NCBI RefSeq assembly: GCF_019565455.1
Contig: NZ_CP067377.1
Span: 3,354,001 to 3,418,000 of the forward strand
Length of the DNA stretch: 64,000 bases
DNA from: Flavobacterium oreochromis
GTDB lineage: Bacteria; Bacteroidota; Bacteroidia; Flavobacteriales; Flavobacteriaceae
Direction: 5' to 3'
Translations under genes and position numbers: made by a program
The notes under the pieces: generated by a model
Told to the model about the DNA's origin: nothing
Seen by the model: the letters and a program-made list of their open reading frames with translations, nothing else
The model's database searches: none
In this document: one piece after another, positions 8,716 through 16,579 of the stretch
Layout: every line of letters starts with the position of its first letter
Position numbering within the stretch: the stretch's first letter is position 1

Positions 8716-10116
8716 ATGAACACATACATTTTAAAAACATCTTTTAAACAAGTCCTTGCCGACACGATTACGCCGGTTAGTATTTATTTAAAACTTAGGG
8801 ATAAATTCCCGCATAGTATCTTACTGGAAAGTAATGACTATCATACTAACGATAATAGCTTCTCGTACATTTGTTGTAACCCTATTGCGAGTATCAAGGT
8901 GGAAAACGAAACGATTACTTCTTCTTTTCCTGACGGAACTTTGGTTGTAAAACCTATTACTGATAAAAAAGAAGTTATTTTGGCTATCCAAGATTTTAAA
9001 GATAGTTTTCAAACAGATAAAAGTAATTTCAAATTTATTACTAATGGACTTTTTGGTTTTACTACTTACGATGCCGTTCGCTATTTTGAAAAAACAGCCA
9101 TTACCCCTAAAGAAGGAAATTTGAATTTACCCGATTTGCAATATAGTGTTTATCAAAATGTGATTGCCATCAATCACTTTAAAAATGAGGCTTATCTATT
9201 TTGTCACAACACAACTGGCATCGATAATTTAGCCGAAATTGAACAATACATCCAATCTAAAACTTTTGCTTCTTATAGCTTTACTCGCGAGGGAGCCATA
9301 AACTCTAACTTAACGGATGCGCTTTTTAAAGAGCAAGTAGCACAAGCCAAAAAACATTGTGCACGTGGCGATGTATTCCAGTTGGTTTTATCCCGTCGGT
9401 TTTCACAAAAATTTAAAGGCGACGAATTTAATGTGTATCGCGCTTTACGAAGCATAAACCCCTCTCCTTACCTATTTTATTTTGATTATGGTAATTTCAA
9501 AATTATGGGTTCGTCTCCCGAGGCACAAATTATCATTCAAAATCGCAAAGCCGAAATTCACCCAATAGCAGGGACTTTTAAACGTACAGGTGACGATGAA
9601 AAAGATGCGCAATTAGCCAAAGAACTTTCGGAAGATCCTAAAGAAAATAGCGAACACGTAATGCTGGTTGATTTAGCACGTAACGATTTGAGTCGCAACG
9701 GTCATCAAGTACAAGTGGAAAAATACAGAGAAGTGCAGTATTTCTCACACGTAATTCATTTGGTTTCCAAAGTTACCAGTCAGTTGCACGAATCAGCAAC
9801 CACGATGCAAGTCGTAGCCGATACTTTTCCTGCAGGTACGCTTTCGGGTGCTCCTAAACACAAAGCCTTACAGTTAATTGACGATATTGAAAACATCAAC
9901 CGTTCGTTTTACGGAGGTGCCATAGGTGTAATGGATTTTGAAGGTAATTTTAACCACGCCATAATGATTCGAACATTTATCAGTCTGAATCACGAACTGC
10001 ATTTCCAAGCCGGAGCAGGAATTGTAAATGATTCGGTGGAAGAAAATGAAAAAAATGAGGTGTTTAACAAATTAGCAGCGTTGAATAAGGCGTTGGAGTT
10101 GGCGGAAACGATATAA
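8716..10116 (+). CDS. trpE: Anthranilate synthase component I
   Basis: The 466-residue large subunit makes anthranilate from chorismate, using ammonia supplied by TrpG. The C-terminal chorismate-binding domain is clear: RGDVFQLVLSRRFSQKF, PSPYLFYFDYGNFKIMGSSPE, PIAGTFKRTGDD, SEDPKENSEHVMLVDLARND, and near the end AGAGIVNDSVEENEKNE. The N-terminal region ends a regulatory domain of the usual size. ATG 8716 is preferred over an in-frame TTG at 8701, since NTYILKTSFKQ is the normal family start. It is the first structural gene after the attenuator. Its base composition is richer in G and C than that of the genes after 16.5 kb. Confidence 0.96.
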   Translation: MNTYILKTSFKQVLADTITPVSIYLKLRDKFPHSILLESNDYHTNDNSFSYICCNPIASIKVENETITSSFPDGTLVVKPITDKKEVILAIQDFKDSFQTDKSNFKFITNGLFGFTTYDAVRYFEKTAITPKEGNLNLPDLQYSVYQNVIAINHFKNEAYLFCHNTTGIDNLAEIEQYIQSKTFASYSFTREGAINSNLTDALFKEQVAQAKKHCARGDVFQLVLSRRFSQKFKGDEFNVYRALRSINPSPYLFYFDYGNFKIMGSSPEAQIIIQNRKAEIHPIAGTFKRTGDDEKDAQLAKELSEDPKENSEHVMLVDLARNDLSRNGHQVQVEKYREVQYFSHVIHLVSKVTSQLHESATTMQVVADTFPAGTLSGAPKHKALQLIDDIENINRSFYGGAIGVMDFEGNFNHAIMIRTFISLNHELHFQAGAGIVNDSVEENEKNEVFNKLAALNKALELAETI

Positions 10117-10144
10117 GCCTCCCAAACCCTCCAAAGGAGGGCTT
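10117..10144 (+). repeat. REP-like palindromic element between trpE and trpG
   Basis: It starts directly after the trpE stop codon. CCCTCC-AAA-GGAGGG forms a hairpin within the 28-base element. It belongs to the same family as the elements at 15534-15563 and 15661-15690 and faces an inverted, more divergent relative in the trpG coding sequence. Confidence 0.75.
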
Positions 10145-10168
10145 AAGAGCAACTAAAAATAAAAGATT

Positions 10169-10783
10169 ATGAATACACAACATACAAATATTCCCCCTTT
10201 GGGGGCTAGGGGGCGAATCCTAGTCATAGATAATTACGATAGTTTTACTTACAACCTAGTGCATTACTTGGAGGATCTAAATTGTGAAGTAACGGTATAT
10301 CGCAACGATGAGTTCGAATTAGAAGAAGTTGAAAAGTTCGATAAAATTCTTCTTTCACCTGGCCCTGGTATTCCTGATGAGGCGGGTTTACTAAAAAAAG
10401 TAATTGAAAAATATGCTCCTACAAAAAGCATTCTTGGGGTTTGTTTAGGTCAACAAGCAATAGGAGAAGTTTTTGGTGGGCATCTAACCAATTTAGAAAA
10501 AGTATATCACGGGGTAGCCACAAAAGTTACATTAACTCATCCTGACGAGGTACTTTTTAGAGATCTACCTCAAGAATTTGAAGTGGGTCGTTACCATTCG
10601 TGGGTGGTAGCAAATGAAAACTTTCCAGCGGTTTTGGAGGTTACTTCGGTAGATGAAAACGGACAAATAATGTCGTTAAAGCATAAAACGTATGAAGTGC
10701 GTGGGGTGCAATACCATCCTGAAAGTGTGTTGACTCCGTTGGGTAAAAAAATATTGGAGAATTGGGTGAATTGGCGTGGGTAA
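10169..10783 (+). CDS. trpG: Anthranilate synthase component II, glutamine amidotransferase
   Basis: A 204-residue class I glutamine amidotransferase that hydrolyses glutamine and feeds ammonia to TrpE. The catalytic Cys92 lies in GVCLGQQAIGE and the His183/Glu185 pair in YHPESVL; the oxyanion motif is LSPGPG. Family members normally start directly with a sequence like MKILVIDNYDSFTYN. Here that is preceded by MNTQHTNIPPLGARGR, part of which is translated from a GC-rich repeat element at 10191-10214. The start at ATG 10169 fits the operon spacing, and no later ATG precedes ILVIDNYDSF, so the repeat really appears to be translated. Confidence 0.95.
   Translation: MNTQHTNIPPLGARGRILVIDNYDSFTYNLVHYLEDLNCEVTVYRNDEFELEEVEKFDKILLSPGPGIPDEAGLLKKVIEKYAPTKSILGVCLGQQAIGEVFGGHLTNLEKVYHGVATKVTLTHPDEVLFRDLPQEFEVGRYHSWVVANENFPAVLEVTSVDENGQIMSLKHKTYEVRGVQYHPESVLTPLGKKILENWVNWRG
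10191..10214 (+). repeat. GC-rich palindromic element inside the trpG coding region
   Basis: CCCCCTTTGGGGG (10193-10205) followed by CTAGGGGG. It lies in frame at the 5' end of trpG and encodes PPLGARG. It resembles, in inverted orientation, the element before the trpG start. Confidence 0.65.
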
Positions 10784-10785
10784 TA

Positions 10786-11056
10786 GGTACACAGAGTCAC
10801 ACAAAGTCCTTTCACAAAGTCAAAGAAGTTTTTAAACATTGTGAAACGTTGTGAAAAACATTGTGAAACATTGTGCTCCTTGTAGGTACACAGAGTCACA
10901 CAAAGTCAAAGAAGTTTTTAAACATTGTGAAACGTTGTGAAAAACGTTGTGAAACATTGTGCTCCTTGTAGGTACACAGAGTCACACAAAGTCAAAGAAG
11001 TTTTTAAACATTGTGAAACGCTGTGAAAACGTTGTGAAACATTGTGCTCCTTGTAG
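10786..11056 (+). repeat. Three tandem repeats (99, 86 and 86 bp) between trpG and trpD
   Basis: Units start at 10786, 10885 and 10971 with GGTACACAGAGTCACAC. Each continues through AAAGTCAAAGAAGTTTTTAA and then several copies of (A)ACATTGTGAAACGTTGTG, and ends GTGCTCCTTGTA. The first unit has an extra 13 bases. Within a unit CACAAAGT and ATTGTG/CTTTGTG-like segments are partly self-complementary, so the transcript may fold. The AAAGTCAxAGAAGT...TTTTAAA...TTGTGAAAC core is shared with the array before trpF, so the two are one repeat family. The rest of the gap to trpD (11057-11093) is AT-rich and featureless. Confidence 0.85.
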
Positions 11057-11093
11057 CATCACAAAACAAAAAAATTTAATTAAATAAAATCCA

Positions 11094-12089
11094 ATGAAAT
11101 CAACACTTAATAAATTATTCCAACACGAAACGCTGTCACAAGCTGAGGCGTACCAAATATTAGTTAACATCTCACACGGACAATACAATCCGAGCCAAAT
11201 TGCCTCGTTTCTAACCGTATTTATGATGCGCCCTATTACCATTAACGAGCTGGCAGGTTTCCGTCAAGCATTATTAGAACTATGTATTCCTGTCAATTTC
11301 TCGGCTTATGAAGCTATAGATTTATGCGGAACAGGCGGCGATGGTAAAGACACGTTTAATATTTCAACCTTAGCTTCGTTTATTTCGGCGGGTGCAGGTG
11401 TTAAAGTGGCTAAACACGGAAACTACGGCGTTTCTTCTATCTCTGGATCGAGTAACGTAATGGAAAACTTAGGCGTAAAATTTAGCAATGACTCTGATTA
11501 TCTTACAAAATGCATCGAAGAAGCAAATATTGCCATTTTGCACGCACCGCTTTTCCACCCGGCGATGAAGCAAGTAGCTCCTATCCGTAAAGAATTAGGT
11601 GTAAAAACCTTCTTCAATATGTTAGGTCCTATGGTGAATCCGAGTTTCCCTAAACACCAAATGGTGGGTGTCTTCAATTTAGAATTAGCACGTATGTATG
11701 CGTATTTGTACCAAAATACCGAAACCAATTTTACCATTTTACACGGATTAGATGGTTATGACGAAATATCGTTAACGAATGATACTAAAGTCATTTCTCG
11801 CCAAAAAGAACAAATCCTAAAACCCGAAGATTTTGAGGTGACGAAACTAAATGCAATCGATATTGCTGGAGGAACTACTGTAGAAGAATCGGCTAAGTTA
11901 TTCTATGAAATTCTATCAGGCAACGGAAGCACAGCACAAAATAATGTAGTTTGTGCAAACGCCGCACTTGCCATTGCTACGGTAAATAACTGCTCGATAA
12001 ATGAAGGCTTTGCCCTAGCAAAAGAAAGTCTTGAAAGCGGAAAGGCATTGGAGAAGCTGAAAAAGTTACAATTATTGAGTGAAAAGTGA
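11094..12089 (+). CDS. trpD: Anthranilate phosphoribosyltransferase
   Basis: The 331-residue enzyme joins anthranilate and phosphoribosyl pyrophosphate. The hallmark glycine-rich PRPP site is CGTGGDGKDTFNISTLASF, followed by KHGNYGVSSISGSSNVMENLG, the anthranilate site FFNMLGPMVNPSFPKHQMVGV, and HGLDGYDEISL. It is a stand-alone enzyme not fused to TrpG. The last codons (LLSEK) run into a low-complexity AAAGTGAAGAGTAAAGAG tract that continues past the stop, so the extreme C-terminus may have been shaped by a repeat. Confidence 0.96.
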   Translation: MKSTLNKLFQHETLSQAEAYQILVNISHGQYNPSQIASFLTVFMMRPITINELAGFRQALLELCIPVNFSAYEAIDLCGTGGDGKDTFNISTLASFISAGAGVKVAKHGNYGVSSISGSSNVMENLGVKFSNDSDYLTKCIEEANIAILHAPLFHPAMKQVAPIRKELGVKTFFNMLGPMVNPSFPKHQMVGVFNLELARMYAYLYQNTETNFTILHGLDGYDEISLTNDTKVISRQKEQILKPEDFEVTKLNAIDIAGGTTVEESAKLFYEILSGNGSTAQNNVVCANAALAIATVNNCSINEGFALAKESLESGKALEKLKKLQLLSEK

Positions 12090-12149
12090 AAAGTGAAGAG
12101 TAAAGAGCTAGTAGTATTAAATGTAATGTTCATTATTCTGCACTCTCCA

Positions 12150-12192
12150 AACAACTAATCACTAATTACTTTTCACTAATCACTAATCACTT
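12150..12192 (+). repeat. Low-complexity CTAATCACTAAT repeat between trpD and trpC
   Basis: Several copies of AATCACTAAT with ACTTTTCACT. The reverse complement of this tract appears at the 3' end of trpF (about 14213-14245), so it is a dispersed repeat and not a unique spacer. No terminator or promoter is visible. Confidence 0.55.
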
Positions 12193-12199
12193 AATAAAA

Positions 12200-12985
12200 A
12201 TGACCATCCTAGACAAAATAATAGCAGATAAAAAAAGAGAAGTCGAGCTAAAAAAGCGTTTGATTTCGGCGAGTCAATTAGAAGGATTTCCTTTATTTGG
12301 TTCTGCGACAAAATCATTAAGTAAAAATTTAAAAAACAATGTATTGGGCATTATCGCCGAGCATAAGCGTCGGTCGCCATCAAAACCAGTGATTAATCAA
12401 AGTCTTTCGGTCGATGAAGTCGCAATGGGATATCAAAATGCAGGCGCTTCAGGAATTTCAGTTTTAACCGATGGAAAATATTTTGGAGGTTCACTCGATG
12501 ATTTACTTTTAGCAAAATCCGCTACTTCTATCCCTATCCTTCGCAAAGAATTTATCATTGACGAATACCAATTGGTAGAAGCCAAAGCTTATGGCGCTGA
12601 TGTAATTTTATTAATCGCAGCCGTATTAAGTCGGGAAGAAATAAAACATTTATCAGAGTTCGCCCAATCTCTAGCCTTAGAGGTTTTATTAGAAGTGCAT
12701 AATGAGGAAGAACTAGAGAAATCAATTATGCCAAGTTTAGATATGATAGGCGTAAATAATCGTAATTTAAAAACCTTTGAGGTGAGTTTGGATTTCAGTA
12801 AAGAACTTGCTCCAAAAATCCCGAACGAATTCGTAAAAGTATCAGAAAGCGGTATCAGCCACATTGATGCTATTAAAGAATTACAACCTTATGGTTATCA
12901 AGGATTTTTAATAGGCGAAAACTTTATGAAAACGGATAATCCAGAACTAGCATTGAAAGAATTTATGAATCAATATGAACAATAA
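12200..12985 (+). CDS. trpC: Indole-3-glycerol phosphate synthase
   Basis: A 261-residue TIM-barrel enzyme that closes the indole ring of CdRP. Visible family elements: MTILDKIIADKKREVELKK at the N-terminus, the catalytic IIAEHKRRSPSKP (Glu and Lys of the first strand), GASGISVLTDGKYFGGSLDDL, ILRKEFIIDEYQ (catalytic Lys), EVLLEVHNEEEL, IGVNNRNLKTF and SESGI near the end. It is separate from TrpF, unlike the enterobacterial fusion. Its stop codon abuts the first unit of a five-copy repeat array. Confidence 0.96.
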   Translation: MTILDKIIADKKREVELKKRLISASQLEGFPLFGSATKSLSKNLKNNVLGIIAEHKRRSPSKPVINQSLSVDEVAMGYQNAGASGISVLTDGKYFGGSLDDLLLAKSATSIPILRKEFIIDEYQLVEAKAYGADVILLIAAVLSREEIKHLSEFAQSLALEVLLEVHNEEELEKSIMPSLDMIGVNNRNLKTFEVSLDFSKELAPKIPNEFVKVSESGISHIDAIKELQPYGYQGFLIGENFMKTDNPELALKEFMNQYEQ

Positions 12986-13593
12986 AATATCAGTTACACA
13001 ATGTCACACCAAGTAAAGCACAAAGTCACAGAAGTATTTTAAAAAACTTTGTGAAACATCGTGTTAAACTTTGTGTTCAAAAAAAGAAATGGCAATAAAA
13101 ATCAAAATATCAGTTACACAACATCACACCAAGTTACAGAAGTATTTTAAAAAACTTTGTGAAACATCGTGTTAAACTTTGAGAAACTTTGTGTTCCAAA
13201 AAAAGAAATGGCAATAAAAATCAAAATATGAGTTCCACAATGTCACACTAAGTAAAGCACAAAGTCACAGAAGTATTTTAAAAAACTTTGTGAAACATCG
13301 TGTTAAACTTTGTGTTCCAAAAAAGAAATGGCAATAAAAATCAAAATATCAGTTACACAACGTCACACCAAGTTACAGAAGTATTTTAAAAAACTTTGTG
13401 AAACATCGTGTTAAACTTTGAGAAACTTTGTGTTCCAAAAAAAGAAATGGCAATAAAAATCAAAATATCAGTTACACAATGTCACACCAAGTAAAGCACA
13501 AAGTCACAGAAGTATTTTAAAAAACTTTGTGAAACATCGTGTTAAACTTTGAGAAACTTTGTGTTCCAAAAAAAAGAAATGGCAATAAAAATA
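12984..13593 (+). repeat. Five tandem repeats (about 120 bp) containing copies of the trpF start
   Basis: Units begin with AAAATAT at 12984, 13104, 13223, 13343 and 13462, with lengths 120, 119, 120, 119 and 132. They alternate between a version with GTAAAGCACAAAGTCAC and one with AAGTTACAG and an extra GAGAAACTTTG; the last is a hybrid. Each unit ends with AAAGAAATGGCAATAAAA and a few more codons, the same bases as the trpF ribosome-binding region and first codons. Decoy ATGs lie at 13089, 13208, 13328 and 13447 and open frames of 28, 7, 28 and 15 codons beginning MAIKIKI. The array probably grew by unequal duplication that included the gene's 5' end. Confidence 0.92.
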
Positions 13594-14235
13594 AAAATAT
13601 GCGGAATGAAATACCCTGAAAACATTCAGGAGATCGCTTCATTGCAACCCGATTATCTCGGATTTATTTTCTATGAGAAAAGTGCTCGAAACGTTGAAAT
13701 CAATACACTTCCAACACTTCCAGAAAACATTCAAAAAGTGGGTGTTTTTGTAAATGCTACAGTAGAAGAAATCAAAAGTAAAATAAATCAGTACGATTTA
13801 GATGTCCTTCAATTACACGGAAATGAATCGGTTGCCTTTTGCAAAGAAGTACAAGCTTACGTGGAAACCCTTCCGAAAAAGATATCCTTAATCAAAGTCT
13901 TTTCGGTGGGTGAAACTTTCGATTTTAGCACCTTACTTCCGTATGAAGCAGTTTGCGATTACTTCTTATTTGATACCAAAGGAAAACAACACGGAGGTAA
14001 CGGAATAACTTTCGATTGGAAACTCTTAGACAACTACCCCTCTGAAAAACCTTTCTTTTTGAGTGGAGGCATCGGAATAAATGAATTAGAAGAAGTAAAA
14101 CAGTTCTTAAAAAGCACAAAAGCACGATGGTGCCACGCATTAGATATCAATAGCCAATTAGAAATTGAACCAGGGTTGAAATACTTTCCAGCTTGCAAGA
14201 AATTTATTGAGGAGTTAGTGATTAGTGAAGAGTGA
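13579..14235 (+). CDS. trpF: Phosphoribosylanthranilate isomerase
   Basis: A 218-residue TIM-barrel isomerase (PRA to CdRP). It starts MAIKIKICGMKYPENI, in which Cys8 of KICGM is the catalytic base. GFIFYEKSARNV, VGVFVNAT, LQLHGNE, the catalytic Asp in FLFDTKGKQHGGNG, and FLSGGIG follow. ATG 13579 gives the family start; upstream in-frame TTG codons belong to the repeat array. The five preceding repeat units each carry a copy of this start, so initiating ribosomes face four decoys. The last residues (EELVISEE) are encoded by a dispersed repeat that runs on past the stop. Confidence 0.95.
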   Translation: MAIKIKICGMKYPENIQEIASLQPDYLGFIFYEKSARNVEINTLPTLPENIQKVGVFVNATVEEIKSKINQYDLDVLQLHGNESVAFCKEVQAYVETLPKKISLIKVFSVGETFDFSTLLPYEAVCDYFLFDTKGKQHGGNGITFDWKLLDNYPSEKPFFLSGGIGINELEEVKQFLKSTKARWCHALDINSQLEIEPGLKYFPACKKFIEELVISEE

Positions 14236-14330
14236 AAAGTAATTAGATGTGTTCAGTATTCAGTTATCAGTGTTCAGTTAGAAAAACTTTAAACTTGAAA
14301 CCTGAAACTTGAAACCTGAAACTTGAAACA
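14213..14330 (+). repeat. Low-complexity repeats from the trpF 3' end to trpB
   Basis: AGTGATTAGTGAAGAGTGAA (from about 14217) overlaps the trpF stop. Then come TTCAGT-type units (14251-14279) and three AAACTTGAAACCTG-type units (14291-14329). The array ends about 20 bases before the trpB ATG. No terminator is seen. Confidence 0.6.
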
Positions 14331-14350
14331 AAAAAATATAAAAATATAAA

Positions 14351-15532
14351 ATGAAATATAACGTTAACGAAAAAGGATTTTACGGCGAATTTGGAGGGGC
14401 ATTTGTTCCTGAAATGTTGTATCCTAATGTGGAAGAATTACGCCAACAGTATTTAAATATCATTGAAAGTGAAGAATTTAAAGCCGAGTATATAGCTTTA
14501 TTGCAAGAGTATGTAGGCCGACCAACGCCCTTATATTTAGCGCAAAATTTATCCAAACAATTCGGAGCCAAGATTTATTTAAAAAGAGAAGATTTGTGTC
14601 ATACAGGCGCACATAAAGTTAATAATACCATTGGTCAAATTTTACTTGCCAAGCGTTTAGGCAAACATCGAATCATTGCCGAAACAGGTGCTGGTCAACA
14701 CGGTGTGGCAACGGCAACCGTATGTGCTTTGATGGGCTTGCAATGTATTGTGTATATGGGCGAAATCGACATCAAGCGTCAAGCACCTAACGTAGCTCGT
14801 ATGAAAATGCTAGGTGCCGAAGTTAGACCTGCAACCTCGGGCTCAAAAACCTTAAAAGATGCTACCAACGAAGCCATACGCGACTGGATTAACAATCCGT
14901 TAGACACTTTTTACATCATAGGATCTGTAGTAGGACCTCATCCCTACCCTGATATGGTAGCGCGTTTTCAAAGTATTATTTCCGAAGAAATAAAAAAACA
15001 ATTACTCGAAAAAGAAGGTCGCGAAACCCCAGATTATGTGATTGCTTGTGTAGGCGGAGGTAGTAATGCCGCTGGAGCATTTTACCATTTTTTAGATAGT
15101 GAAAAAGTACAATTAATCGCCGTAGAAGCCGCTGGAAAAGGAATTCATTCAGGAGAAAGCGCAGCGACTTCGGTATTAGGGAAAGAAGGTATCATTCACG
15201 GAAGCAAAACCTTGTTGATGCAAACCGAAGACGGACAAATTACAGAACCTTATTCTATCTCAGCGGGACTCGATTACCCAGGCGTAGGGCCTTTACACGC
15301 GCATTTATTCAAAAGCGGACGCGCCACTTTTATGTCGGCTACCGATGACGAAGCAATGCAAGCTGGTCTAAACCTTTGTAAACAAGAAGGTATTATCCCC
15401 GCCATAGAAAGTTCGCACGCTTTGGCGGTACTCAACCAGAAACAATTTAAACCCGAAGATATTGTGGTGATTAACCTCTCTGGACGAGGCGACAAAGATT
15501 TGAATACGTATATTGATTATTTTAAACTTTAA
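14351..15532 (+). CDS. trpB: Tryptophan synthase beta chain
   Basis: A 393-residue PLP enzyme joining indole and serine. [21 protein letters not shown] is the standard N-terminus. Lys89 in [12 protein letters not shown] should hold PLP, Glu111 in AETGAGQHG is the catalytic acid, and the phosphate loop is [10 protein letters not shown]. The monovalent-cation and C-terminal region contains [14 protein letters not shown] and [11 protein letters not shown]. It pairs with TrpA, encoded 81 bases downstream, in the alpha2-beta2 complex with an indole tunnel. A 30-base palindromic element begins two bases after its stop. Confidence 0.97.
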   Translation: MKYNVNEKGFYGEFGGAFVPEMLYPNVEELRQQYLNIIESEEFKAEYIALLQEYVGRPTPLYLAQNLSKQFGAKIYLKREDLCHTGAHKVNNTIGQILLAKRLGKHRIIAETGAGQHGVATATVCALMGLQCIVYMGEIDIKRQAPNVARMKMLGAEVRPATSGSKTLKDATNEAIRDWINNPLDTFYIIGSVVGPHPYPDMVARFQSIISEEIKKQLLEKEGRETPDYVIACVGGGSNAAGAFYHFLDSEKVQLIAVEAAGKGIHSGESAATSVLGKEGIIHGSKTLLMQTEDGQITEPYSISAGLDYPGVGPLHAHLFKSGRATFMSATDDEAMQAGLNLCKQEGIIPAIESSHALAVLNQKQFKPEDIVVINLSGRGDKDLNTYIDYFKL

Positions 15533-15533
15533 A

Positions 15534-15563
15534 GCCTCCCCAACCCCTCCAAAGGAGGGGCTT
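15534..15563 (+). repeat. REP-like element between trpB and trpA (left arm of a 30-bp inverted pair)
   Basis: GCCTCCCCAACCCCTCC (15534-15550) followed by AAAGGAGGGGCTT. It contains the hairpin CCCCTCC-AAA-GGAGGGG. The whole 30 bases are the exact reverse complement of 15661-15690 in the trpA coding sequence, on the other side of the trpA start codon. Confidence 0.9.
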
Positions 15564-15613
15564 AACTGTATGCAACAATTCATCTAAATAAATATCATAT
15601 ATAAATTAAAACA

Positions 15614-16414
15614 ATGAATAGAATAAACAATCTTTTTACATCAAAAATAAACGCAACAACAAGCCCCTCCTTTGGAGGGGTTGGGGAGGCTGTTCTTTCC
15701 CTTTATTTTACCGCAGGTTTCCCCAACCTAAACGACACCGTAACCATTATCGAGACCTTAGAAAAAAACGGAGTCGATATGATCGAAATAGGTTTGCCTT
15801 TTAGCGACCCATTGGCCGATGGTCCCACCATACAAGAAAGTTCGACCATTGCACTAGAAAACGGAATGACTGCTGCCCTACTTTTCGAGCAATTAAAAAA
15901 CATTCGAAAATCCGTTTCTATCCCTTTATTAATTATGGGATATTTTAACCCAATGATGCAATATGGTGTCGAAAAATTTTGTCAGAAATGTGCCGAAATA
16001 GGTATCGATGGTTTAATTATCCCCGACCTTCCTCTGGACATTTACGAAGCCGAATACAAAAGCATTTTCGAAAAATATAAGATAACCAACATCTTTTTGA
16101 TTACCCCACAAACAACCGAAACCCGCATTCGCCAGATTGATGCCTTATCTAACGGATTTATCTATATGGTAAGTACCGCGAGTGTTACAGGAAATCAAAC
16201 AGGATTTGGCACCGCCCAAATGGAGTATTTTGAGCGCATTGCTGCTATGAATTTAAAGAACCCACAAATTGTTGGTTTTGGTATTTCAGACAAGGAAACG
16301 TTTCAACAAGCGACTACGTACCAAAAGGGCGCGATTATAGGTAGTGCGTTTATTAAGTATTTGAGAGTGAATGGAGTGAATGGGATAGATGATTTTGTGA
16401 AATTGTTGCGATGA
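15614..16414 (+). CDS. trpA: Tryptophan synthase alpha chain with repeat-derived N-terminal insertion
   Basis: A 266-residue TIM-barrel lyase that splits indole-3-glycerol phosphate. The catalytic residues are Glu58 (EIGLPFSDP) and Asp69 (PLADGPTIQ), against positions 49 and 60 in the Salmonella enzyme. The nine-residue offset matches an N-terminal insertion: residues 16-26, SPSFGGVGEA and flank, are translated from a 30-base palindromic repeat at 15661-15690. The barrel then starts normally with LSLYFTAGFPNLNDT. The C-terminus has VSTASVTG, VGFGIS and GAIIGSAFIKYL. It is the last gene of the operon and is followed by a terminator. Confidence 0.96.
   Translation: MNRINNLFTSKINATTSPSFGGVGEAVLSLYFTAGFPNLNDTVTIIETLEKNGVDMIEIGLPFSDPLADGPTIQESSTIALENGMTAALLFEQLKNIRKSVSIPLLIMGYFNPMMQYGVEKFCQKCAEIGIDGLIIPDLPLDIYEAEYKSIFEKYKITNIFLITPQTTETRIRQIDALSNGFIYMVSTASVTGNQTGFGTAQMEYFERIAAMNLKNPQIVGFGISDKETFQQATTYQKGAIIGSAFIKYLRVNGVNGIDDFVKLLR
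15661..15690 (+). repeat. REP-like element inside trpA (right arm of the 30-bp inverted pair)
   Basis: A 30-base exact reverse complement of 15534-15563. It lies in frame near the trpA 5' end, adds the peptide SPSFGGVGEA, and contains the local hairpin CCCCTCC-TTT-GGAGGGG. Confidence 0.9.
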
Positions 16415-16421
16415 AGGAAAT

Positions 16422-16448
16422 GCCTGAATTTTTTTCAGGCTTTTTTTT
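16422..16448 (+). terminator. Intrinsic terminator of the trp operon
   Basis: Stem GCCTGAA (16422-16428) with TTCAGGC (16434-16440), a five-T loop, and a T-run from 16441. It begins eight bases after the trpA stop. The following 16449-16579 is AT-rich spacer between convergent genes. Confidence 0.88.
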
Positions 16449-16579
16449 ATAAAATATACTTTTAACAGCTAATTACTAAATATTCTCCTTGAATTTATAA
16501 TAAAAAAACTTCCAAAAACATCAACAAAACACTTATTCTATAAGCATTATAACAAACACTTTGTATTTATAAACTTATT

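Noticed and set aside
10786..11242. Minus-strand open frames across the trpG-trpD repeats
   Set aside because: They are antisense to trpD or made of repeat units, have repeat-encoded peptides (FSQRFTMFKNFFDFV) and no recognisable start context.
12984..13593. The five regular repeats looked at first like a CRISPR array
   Set aside because: Units are contiguous, without unique spacers, 120 bp long, and contain the trpF start; no cas genes are near.
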